In this document: positions 7,468-14,628 of the stretch, one piece after another
Position numbering within the stretch: the first letter of the stretch is position 1
Layout: each line of letters begins with the position of its first letter
Source: Elstera sp044372965
GTDB taxonomy: Bacteria; Pseudomonadota; Alphaproteobacteria; Elsterales; Elsteraceae
DNA length: 25,702 nucleotides
Direction: 5' to 3'
Assembly: GCF_044372965.1 (NCBI RefSeq)
Contig: NZ_JBILQX010000036.1
Coordinates: 1-25,702 of the forward strand
The notes under the pieces: model-generated
Database searches by the model: none
Seen by the model: the letters and a program-made list of their open reading frames with translations, nothing else
Told to the model about the DNA's origin: nothing
Translations under genes and position numbers: made by a program

Positions 7468-8529
7468 ATGTTGCGCGCCCTTCTCTCCGACGATTTGCCC
7501 CGCAATCGGGCCCTCTCGGTGATCCTGCTGGTCATCCTGATCGGCCTCGCCACCGCCCCTTTCCTCGTGTCCGGGGCCAATGCCATCAATACCGCCGCGA
7601 AGATCTGCATCTTCATTCTGCTGGTGGCGAGCTACGATATTTTGCTGGGCTATACCGGCATCGTTTCCTTTGCCCATACCATGTTTTTCGGCATCGGCGG
7701 CTATGGCGTTGGCCTTGCCATGCATTTCATGGGCGCAACCTGGGGTAGCGCCCTGCTCGGCACCGGCATCGCCATTGTCTTCGGCGTGACGCTGGCGGCC
7801 TTGATCGGGCTTCTGTCCCTGCGCGTGAAGGCGATTTTCTTCGCCATGATTACGCTTGCGGTCGCAACCGTCTTCGCCGTGCTGGTCTCGCAACTCTCGG
7901 ACTATACCGGCGGGGAAGATGGCCGCTCCTTCCGCGTGCCGGAACTGCTGCGCCCAACCTTTAAACTGCTGGAAGAGCCTGTGTTCGGCACCATGATAAC
8001 GGGCCGCGTGGTGGCCTATTATCTGGTGTTCAGCTTTACGGTCTTCTTCTTTCTGCTAGCCTTACGCATGGTGAATTCGCCGTTCGGGCGCGTGTTGCAA
8101 GCCATCCGCGAGAATGAATATCGCGCGGAGGCGCTCGGCTATCGTGTGGTGAAATACCGCACGATTGCCACGTGTCTGTCTGCCGGGCTCGCGGTGGTCG
8201 CGGGCGCGCTTTATGCCCTGTGGCTGCGCTATACCGGGCCAGATACCACCCTCTCCTTCTCGATCATGCTGAATATTCTGCTGATGGTCGTGATCGGCGG
8301 CATGGGCACGCTCTACGGCGCGGTGATCGGCGGAACCCTGTTCATCCTCGCCGAAAACTATCTGCAAAAGCTGCTCGGCGTGGCGGCCACCCAGGTCGAG
8401 GGGATTCCCGTGCTGGCGCAAATCCTCCACCCGGACCGCTGGTTGCTGATTCTGGGCGTGTTGTTCGTCCTCAGCGTCTATTTCTTCCCGACCGGGATTG
8501 TCGGCAAACTGCGGCAGAAAGCGTCTTAG
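7468..8529 (+). CDS. livM: HAAT ABC transporter permease, LivM type
   Basis: This 353-residue polytopic permease has the LivM landmarks ASYDILLGYTGIVSFAHTMFFGIGGYG, the coupling-loop segment SPFGRVLQAIRENEYRAEALGYRVVKYR and a late LLMVVIGGMGTLYGAVIGG motif. It begins 4 nt after the livH-type stop and is the last gene of the transporter operon. Its TAG overlaps the stop of the convergent epimerase gene by 4 nt, so there is no room for a dedicated terminator between the two. Confidence 0.93.
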   Translation: MLRALLSDDLPRNRALSVILLVILIGLATAPFLVSGANAINTAAKICIFILLVASYDILLGYTGIVSFAHTMFFGIGGYGVGLAMHFMGATWGSALLGTGIAIVFGVTLAALIGLLSLRVKAIFFAMITLAVATVFAVLVSQLSDYTGGEDGRSFRVPELLRPTFKLLEEPVFGTMITGRVVAYYLVFSFTVFFFLLALRMVNSPFGRVLQAIRENEYRAEALGYRVVKYRTIATCLSAGLAVVAGALYALWLRYTGPDTTLSFSIMLNILLMVVIGGMGTLYGAVIGGTLFILAENYLQKLLGVAATQVEGIPVLAQILHPDRWLLILGVLFVLSVYFFPTGIVGKLRQKAS

Positions 8530-9506
8530 ACCCGATAAAAATCCCGATACCAAGCGATGAATTTGGGCAGCCCGACCGAGAGCGGCGTCGTCGGGCTGAA
8601 GCCCAGATCGCGCCTGCTTTCGGTGATGTCGGCGGCGGTCTCGTAAACGTCCCCCGGCTGCATCGGTTGCAAATCGAGCACGGCTTTGCGGCCTAAAGCC
8701 TCTTCCAGAATAGCGACGAAATCGGTCAGTTTTTCTGGGTGGTTGTTACCGAGGTTATACACCCGGTGCGGCGGGGCCTCCCCCGTATCGGCGGGCGGGC
8801 GATCCAAGGTGGCGAGCACGCCTGCAACGATATCGTCGATATAGGTGAAATCGCGGCGCATATCGCCGCCGTTGAACAGGCGGATCGGCTCCCCGGCCAA
8901 AATAGCTTTCGTGAACAGGAACGCCGCCATATCGGGCCGCCCCCAAGGACCATAGACCGTGAAGAACCGCAGGCCCGTCGCCGGAATCCGGTAAAGATGC
9001 GCGTAGGTATAATGGAACAACTCGTCCGCCTTCTTGGTGGCGGCATAGAGCGACAGGGGCCGGTCGGTGCGGTCCGTCACCGCGAACGGCGCTTTCTCCG
9101 CGTGGCCATAGACCGAGGAGGAGGAGGCATAGACAAAATGCACCAGCCCCGGCAGGCGGCGCACCGCTTCCAGCAGGTTAATTTGGGCGACGATATTCGC
9201 GCTGATATAGGCGTGCGGGTTTTGCAGGGAGTAGCGCACCCCCGCTTGGGCGGCCAGATGGATGATATGCGTCACGCCTGAGGTGGGCGATAGCAGCGCA
9301 TCCACCGCGTCCCGGTCGGCAAGCTCTACCTGCTGAAAGCTAAAGCCATTCTGCCCGGTAAGCTGCGCCAGTCGCGCGTGTTTGAGGGCCGGGTCGTAAT
9401 AATCGTTGAGATTATCGACGCCGAGAACCGACTCCCCCCGCGCCAGCAGGGCTTGAGCGACATGGAATCCGATAAATCCGGCAACGCCCGTGACCAGAAT
9501 GCGCAT
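8526..9506 (-). CDS. NAD-dependent nucleotide-sugar epimerase, probable UDP-glucuronate epimerase
   Basis: This 326-residue extended short-chain dehydrogenase has the Rossmann motif GVAGFIG (7-13), a Ser cluster ASSSSVYG (127-134) and catalytic Y154-x-x-x-K158 (YAATK). Features such as GVRYSLQNPHAYISANI and FFTVYGPWGRPDMAAFLFTKAI match the UDP-glucuronate 4-epimerase (LspL/GlaK-like) and Vi/TviC-like branches. The frame is open 43 codons further upstream, overlapping the previous gene, but the ATG at 9506 starts the Rossmann fold directly (MRILVTG). It lies 14 nt after a UDP-sugar 6-dehydrogenase, which would supply its UDP-uronate substrate. The exact sugar is not determined; UDP-galacturonate is a reasonable guess for the product. 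Confidence 0.88.
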   Translation of the reverse strand: MRILVTGVAGFIGFHVAQALLARGESVLGVDNLNDYYDPALKHARLAQLTGQNGFSFQQVELADRDAVDALLSPTSGVTHIIHLAAQAGVRYSLQNPHAYISANIVAQINLLEAVRRLPGLVHFVYASSSSVYGHAEKAPFAVTDRTDRPLSLYAATKKADELFHYTYAHLYRIPATGLRFFTVYGPWGRPDMAAFLFTKAILAGEPIRLFNGGDMRRDFTYIDDIVAGVLATLDRPPADTGEAPPHRVYNLGNNHPEKLTDFVAILEEALGRKAVLDLQPMQPGDVYETAADITESRRDLGFSPTTPLSVGLPKFIAWYRDFYRV

Positions 9507-9520
9507 CCGTCGCCCTCTTT

Positions 9521-10792
9521 CTAAAGTGTCCAGTAGCGGCGACCGGCGGGAAGATCCCGCCCCCGCCACAGGCCCTTGATATCGGCGATCAACCCACCCG
9601 GTGCAACGCAGGCCGAAACTGCGCCCGCGCCCCACGCCGCAAACTCCCGATGGGCGACCGCCAGCACCAGCGCGTCATAGGGACGGTCGGGGGGAAGCGC
9701 GGTCAGGGGAGCCCGGCCCAGCAAATCCGTCAGCGCTTCGGGGGCCGCATTCGGATCGAAGCAATCGACCGAAAACCCTTTTGCCGCCAAAGCCGTGATC
9801 AGATCGACCGCCTTACTGTTGCGCAAATCGCCGATATTCTCCTTGAAGCTCGCCCCCAGCACCAGCACCGACGCGCCCGGCGCAAGCTGGGCGGCGATTT
9901 GATCGGCAAAGAACCCAGCCATCGCCTCATTGGTGTGGCGACCCGCCAGAATCGTCACCGGCTCATGGCCCAAGCTCTGTGCCCACGTGGCCAGATAATA
10001 GGGATCGACACCGATGCAATGGCCACCGACGAGCCCCGGCACGAAGGGCAGAAAATTCCACTTGGTCCGCGCCGCCTCCAGCACATCATAAACCGGAATA
10101 TCGGCGGTGCGCAGGATCATCGCGACTTCGTTGATAAAGGCGATATTGATGTCGCGTTGCGCGTTTTCGATGGCTTTTGCCGCTTCCGCAACGCGGATCG
10201 ACGACGCAATGTGGATATTACCGCCATTCACTGCGCCATAAAGCGCCGCGAGCCGTTGCGCAATCCCGGCGTCTTGCGCCGCGACCACTTTCGTAATCGC
10301 AGCTAGCCCATGCTTACCATCGCCCGGATTTACCCGCTCGGGGGAATAGCCCAAGTGATAGTCGCGGCCCGCCTGCAAGCCCGATTCCTCGGCAATCCAA
10401 GCCGCGCACGGGCCTTCCGTGACCCCCGGATACACCGTGCTTTCGAACACCACCACCGCCCCCGGCGCCAGTACGCGCCCGATAGTGCGCGACGCGGCTT
10501 CAAGCGCGGTCAAATCCGGCTTTTGGTCCGCATCGATGGGGGTGGGCACGGTGGCAATCAGCAGATCGCAGCCACGTAAACCCTGTTCATCCGCCGTAAC
10601 GGTGAGCGACGCCGCCACGGCGGCCAAGGCGTCGGCGCTCACTTCTTGCGTCCGGTCCAGCCCGGTCGCTATGTCGGCAATGCGCCCCGCATCAATATCG
10701 AACCCCACGACGGGCCGATGCGCGGCAAGCGCCACCGCCAGCGGCAGCCCGACGTACCCAAGACCCAGAATCCCGACGCGAGCAAAGCCCAT
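9521..10792 (-). CDS. Nucleotide-sugar (UDP-sugar) 6-dehydrogenase
   Basis: This 423-residue enzyme of the UDP-glucose/GDP-mannose dehydrogenase family oxidises the C6 hydroxyl of a nucleotide sugar to a carboxylate with two NAD+. The N-terminal Rossmann motif is GLGYVGLP (10-17). The substrate loop FVPGLVGGHCIGVDPYY (250-266) holds the catalytic Cys259. The GHCIGVDPYYL form is typical of the TviB/WbpA/WecC-like branch (UDP-N-acetylhexosamine dehydrogenases), but UDP-glucose cannot be excluded. Its ATG shares one base with the lptD TAA (TAATG), so it is translationally coupled to lptD. Together with the epimerase downstream it should make a UDP-uronic acid for a surface polysaccharide. Confidence 0.9.
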   Translation of the reverse strand: MGFARVGILGLGYVGLPLAVALAAHRPVVGFDIDAGRIADIATGLDRTQEVSADALAAVAASLTVTADEQGLRGCDLLIATVPTPIDADQKPDLTALEAASRTIGRVLAPGAVVVFESTVYPGVTEGPCAAWIAEESGLQAGRDYHLGYSPERVNPGDGKHGLAAITKVVAAQDAGIAQRLAALYGAVNGGNIHIASSIRVAEAAKAIENAQRDINIAFINEVAMILRTADIPVYDVLEAARTKWNFLPFVPGLVGGHCIGVDPYYLATWAQSLGHEPVTILAGRHTNEAMAGFFADQIAAQLAPGASVLVLGASFKENIGDLRNSKAVDLITALAAKGFSVDCFDPNAAPEALTDLLGRAPLTALPPDRPYDALVLAVAHREFAAWGAGAVSACVAPGGLIADIKGLWRGRDLPAGRRYWTL

Positions 10793-13053
10793 TATTGGCC
10801 AAACTCACCTAAGTATTTAAAGGCGACGCGCAAGAAGAAGGTTTGATCCTGGCGCAATTCCCTATCGGATAATTTATCGCGGGTGTAGGAGCCGAGAATA
10901 GCAAAGCACTCGTCTTCATACAAAAGCCCAAGGCCCGCGCTGCTGAGCTTATCGGCCTTGAGGTCGTAGGAGAGCAAACCGTAGGCGCTGACGAACTCGG
11001 TAATTTTAAGCTGGCCGGAGGCTACCGCCTGCTTGGGGCTGTCAACGCCGATATCGGGGAAGCGACGGTCGTAATTGATATAGGCGAGCGAAAGGCTATT
11101 GCGCCCTCGGTAAATCGTCGCGCCCAATTCTTCGCGCTGCGGCGCGCCATCATCCTTATCCAACCGGAAGCGATAGTTGAAGTCGATCCAGGACCCCGGC
11201 GATACCGTCACGGCCCCAACGATATCCGACTGGCGCTCGTTGAGCCCCGACCCCATCGGATAGGGGTTAGTGCCTTCGGACAGGCGGTACGATTGGCCGA
11301 TCATGGCGGAAGCCGAGGCCCCGCCATCGCCCTTAATCTGCGCCCGCAACCCATAATCTACCCGGCTGCCGCTATCGATCCGGTCGCGCCCAGGGAAGCG
11401 GCGCGGCAGGAACAGGTTTACGTCGTCGAGTTCGACGATTTTACTGTCTTCATTGGGGATGCGGCTCTTATTGCCGCCCGTCGGCCCCGCCACCACGCCC
11501 ACCTTGGGTTCGATCAGGAAGGTTGCGTCTTTCAAGCGATTGACCAGCGGATAGGCCCAGCTTGCCGCAAGCTGCGGATGGAGGCGCGTGCTCTCCCCGC
11601 TAAAGGCGCGTCCCGTCGGCTGCGGCAGATTATTGAGCGAATAGGCATCGGCCTGGACCGTGGCGGAAAAAGCCAGCACATGCCCGCCGTCGGTGATCAT
11701 CGGCAGATGGTAGCCGGAAACGGTCGACAGGCGCGTGCTATCGGTGCCTAGGCGGCGGGAGAGCGAGAGGAAATCGGCGTCCAGCTTCCAGCGCCCGCCC
11801 AGCCCATCGGCGTCCGACACCAAGGACGCCACCGCCGCCGGGTGAATCCGCGCAATCGAATCGCGCACATCCTCCGCCCGCAGCGTTTGGAAGGAGTAAG
11901 CATTGAGGCCGAAATAAGAGCGCCCGTAAAACCCTTCGGCAAAGCCCGTCGAGGTCAGCGCGTTCGACACCTGATAGCGGCCCCGGCTGGTAAAATCGGT
12001 GCCAACCTTGAAGCGGCGGATATAAGTGCGGTCGGTCGCCCGCGCCACATCCCACCCGGCCCGCCAATGCTGATCGAGATCAAAGCGGCCTTCAGAGGCA
12101 AAATTACCGCGCCACTCCAAATCGGGCGGCACCTGCTGCCGGTCGAAAACCGAATCGTTCAGCAGCGAGCCCGCCACGCGGATTTTACCATGCTCGAAGC
12201 GCTGGCGATATTCCGCCGCGCCCAGAATGGCTTCCTTCGAGTAAATACGCGGCTCAACGGTAATATCGCTGCTGTCGTTGATGATCCCATAATAGGGTGT
12301 GCCGAGAACCGCGCCGAGGTTCTTGGAATAGCCAATCGTCGGCACCAAAAAGCCCGAACGGTTGCGCACAGTCGGATCGGGATGGGAGAAATAGGGCGCG
12401 TAGAACACAGGCACGCCCGCAACTTCCAACGTCGCATCCTTGTAATGAATATCCTTCTTCACCTCGTCATGGACCACCTGGCGGCCCTTGAGTTGCCACA
12501 GCGGCGGCTTGCTCGGGTCGTCTTTACACAGGTTGCACGGGGAGAAGACGGCGCGGGTCATCACCTTGCGATTGCCGGAGAGCCGTTCGACCCCCTTGGC
12601 GACGATGCGGGAATTATCGATCAGCAGCGCTTTGAAATTCTCCATGATCGCATTGCTAAGATCGTCGGAGATTTGCAGGTAATCGGAAAAGAACGTGTCG
12701 CCCGTGGCTTCCAGCAGCACCACATTCCCGGATGCCGTCACCAGTTTGCGCTTGCGGTTGTAGCTCAGCACATCGGCCTTCACTACCCGGTCGCCCTGGC
12801 TGATCTCGACCGAGCCGCGCGCCGTGACAATATCATTGTCGCGGTCGTAGATGACCTCATCGGCTTCCAGCAGAAAATCGCCTTTAGCATCGACCGGCAC
12901 CACATCGGGGCGGTTCGGCAATTGGTCGAATAGAACGGGCGGGCCGATGCGTTGGGCAAGCGCACTGGTTCCCAGCAGACCCGCCATTACGCCGACCATC
13001 GGGGCCAGAACCCAGGCGCTGCGCGATGGTTTCAGCCTCGGTTTCTGCCGCAC
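10792..13053 (-). CDS. lptD: LPS-assembly outer-membrane protein LptD
   Basis: With the start chosen here this is a 753-residue LptD, which inserts lipopolysaccharide into the outer leaflet together with LptE. After a signal peptide (MRQKPRLKPSRSAW, then a hydrophobic stretch ending ALA|Q at about residue 33) comes the periplasmic OstA-type jellyroll (DEVIYDRDNDIVTARGSVEI through VASGNVVL-like repeats). Cys173 and Cys176 follow, then a beta-barrel ending in FFLRVAFKYLGEFGQ, with Cys716 near the end. The start is a GTG at 13053 with GGGGAG 9 nt upstream; this gives a proper signal peptide, whereas the ATG 63 codons upstream would bury it. It heads an operon with two nucleotide-sugar genes, an unusual setting because lptD is normally followed by surA, pdxA and rsmA. 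Confidence 0.93.
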   Translation of the reverse strand: MRQKPRLKPSRSAWVLAPMVGVMAGLLGTSALAQRIGPPVLFDQLPNRPDVVPVDAKGDFLLEADEVIYDRDNDIVTARGSVEISQGDRVVKADVLSYNRKRKLVTASGNVVLLEATGDTFFSDYLQISDDLSNAIMENFKALLIDNSRIVAKGVERLSGNRKVMTRAVFSPCNLCKDDPSKPPLWQLKGRQVVHDEVKKDIHYKDATLEVAGVPVFYAPYFSHPDPTVRNRSGFLVPTIGYSKNLGAVLGTPYYGIINDSSDITVEPRIYSKEAILGAAEYRQRFEHGKIRVAGSLLNDSVFDRQQVPPDLEWRGNFASEGRFDLDQHWRAGWDVARATDRTYIRRFKVGTDFTSRGRYQVSNALTSTGFAEGFYGRSYFGLNAYSFQTLRAEDVRDSIARIHPAAVASLVSDADGLGGRWKLDADFLSLSRRLGTDSTRLSTVSGYHLPMITDGGHVLAFSATVQADAYSLNNLPQPTGRAFSGESTRLHPQLAASWAYPLVNRLKDATFLIEPKVGVVAGPTGGNKSRIPNEDSKIVELDDVNLFLPRRFPGRDRIDSGSRVDYGLRAQIKGDGGASASAMIGQSYRLSEGTNPYPMGSGLNERQSDIVGAVTVSPGSWIDFNYRFRLDKDDGAPQREELGATIYRGRNSLSLAYINYDRRFPDIGVDSPKQAVASGQLKITEFVSAYGLLSYDLKADKLSSAGLGLLYEDECFAILGSYTRDKLSDRELRQDQTFFLRVAFKYLGEFGQ

Positions 13054-13153
13054 GAACCTTTTCTCCCCAAGCTTTGCAATCGCGACGCACCATGACACCA
13101 AATTTCGCCGCACGCCAAGCGGAAACAGGAACCGGTCTGTAACGTCATGAAGC

Positions 13154-13170
13154 ACACCGTAACAAGGTGT
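13154..13170. promoter_or_regulatory. 17-bp inverted repeat between divergent lptD and glmU
   Basis: ACACC and GGTGT arms flank 7 bp (GTAACAA) within the 212-bp divergent region 13054-13265. That region must hold promoters for both the lptD and glmU operons. The repeat is a possible shared operator, but I found no clean -35/-10 pair for either direction, so the role is speculative. Confidence 0.25.
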
Positions 13171-13265
13171 AATCCCATGCAACGGCGGGAAACAAAACGT
13201 CGCTTTGCACGGGCGGCGGCGATATGGCACGGTCACGCTCACACAAAAAAGCCAAGGGGGGCAAA

Positions 13266-14624
13266 ATGTCTTTGGTGACTGCGGTCGTTCTCGCCGCTGG
13301 GCTCGGCACGCGGATGAAATCCAGCAAGCCGAAAGTGATGCACCCCATCGCCCATCGCCCGATGATCCGCCATATCATCGACATGCTGGAGACGGTCAGT
13401 CAGCAAAGCCGCCGCGACCTCAAGATCATCACCGTCGTCGGCCCAGATATGCCGAGCCTAGAAGCCGCCGTTGCCCCCCATGCGACCGTTATTCAGCACG
13501 AACGGCGCGGCACGGGCCATGCGGTGCAAATGGCGCAGCCGCACCTACCCACGGAGGGCGTCGTTTTAATCCTCGTCGGCGATGCCCCCTTATTGCGCGC
13601 CGAAACCGTGCAGGCGCTTCTGGAGGCCCATCAGACGAACACGAGTAGCGTTCTGGTCGGCTCCTTCCGCCCACCGGTCGCAACGGGCTTCGGGCGGATC
13701 CTCCACGGCGCAGATGGCACCGTGCGCCGCATCATCGAAGAAAAAGATCTCGCGCCCGATCAAAAGGCGATCCCCCTGTGCAATAGCGGGTTCTTTGTGG
13801 TGGCCGCCGAAGCACTGCCCAAGCTTTTGGCGCAACTGACCCCGAATAATGCGCAAGGCGAGTTCTATCTGACCGATATCGTGGAGCATGCCGTGGCGGC
13901 AGGCCTCAGCGTGCGCGAGCTTGAAATCCCGGCAGAGGATGTTCTTGCCGTCAATTCCCGCGCTGAACAGGCGGTGGTCGAACGCATCGCTCAGGAACGC
14001 TACCGGGCGGCGGCAATGGCCAATGGCGCAACGCTGCTCGATCCGCAAACGGTCTATTTTGCCGCCGATACCAAGTTGGGCCGCGATGTGATCGTGGGGC
14101 CGAATGTCGTCTTTGGTCCCGGCGTGACTGTCGGTGATAATGTGACAATCCATGCCTTCAGCCATCTCGAAGGCGCAAGCGTTGCAGCGGGCGCGATCAT
14201 TGGCCCCTACGCCCGCCTTCGGCCCGGCGCTGAAATCGGCGAAGGCGCGCATATCGGCAATTTCGTCGAGGTGAAAAACGCGACGCTCGGGGCCGGGGCG
14301 AAAGCCAATCATCTGACCTATCTTGGCGATGCCGATATTGGCGCGGGCACGAACGTCGGCGCCGGAACAATCACCTGCAATTATGACGGTATTAATAAAC
14401 ACCGCACTATAGTCGGCGCGGGTGCCTTCATTGGCTCCAATACCGCGCTGGTTGCGCCGGTAACGGTGGGGGATGGGGCTTTGGTGGGTGCGGGCAGCAC
14501 GATTACCAAAGATGTTCCTGCCGATGCCATCGCCGTCGTCCGTGGACCCTTGACCCAAAAGGAAGGCGCTGCCGCTCGCTTCCGCGATAGTCGGCGCGCC
14601 ATGAAAGCAAAGAAGAAGGATTAA
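13266..14624 (+). CDS. glmU: Bifunctional GlcNAc-1-phosphate uridyltransferase / glucosamine-1-phosphate acetyltransferase
   Basis: This 452-residue GlmU makes UDP-GlcNAc for peptidoglycan and lipid A. The N-terminal pyrophosphorylase domain starts with LAAGLGTRMKSSKPK (residues 9-23) and contains RRGTGHAVQMA. The C-terminal left-handed beta-helix consists of hexapeptide repeats (VIVGPNVVFGPGVTVGDNVTI), with the acetyltransferase active-site region NHLTYLGDADIGAGTNVGAGTITCNYDG. The ATG at 13266 has an AAGGGGGG ribosome-binding site just upstream; an in-frame ATG 14 codons earlier would read through that site. It is followed after 4 nt by glmS, so consecutive steps of amino-sugar synthesis are co-expressed. 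Confidence 0.97.
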   Translation: MSLVTAVVLAAGLGTRMKSSKPKVMHPIAHRPMIRHIIDMLETVSQQSRRDLKIITVVGPDMPSLEAAVAPHATVIQHERRGTGHAVQMAQPHLPTEGVVLILVGDAPLLRAETVQALLEAHQTNTSSVLVGSFRPPVATGFGRILHGADGTVRRIIEEKDLAPDQKAIPLCNSGFFVVAAEALPKLLAQLTPNNAQGEFYLTDIVEHAVAAGLSVRELEIPAEDVLAVNSRAEQAVVERIAQERYRAAAMANGATLLDPQTVYFAADTKLGRDVIVGPNVVFGPGVTVGDNVTIHAFSHLEGASVAAGAIIGPYARLRPGAEIGEGAHIGNFVEVKNATLGAGAKANHLTYLGDADIGAGTNVGAGTITCNYDGINKHRTIVGAGAFIGSNTALVAPVTVGDGALVGAGSTITKDVPADAIAVVRGPLTQKEGAAARFRDSRRAMKAKKKD

Positions 14625-14628
14625 ACCC

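Noticed and set aside
11842..12933. 363-codon open frame on the plus strand
   Set aside because: It lies entirely opposite lptD, has no recognisable domain and no ribosome-binding context.
14625..14628. glmS ribozyme/riboswitch upstream of glmS
   Set aside because: Only 4 nt separate glmU and glmS, so no ribozyme can be present, and the element is characteristic of Gram-positive bacteria.
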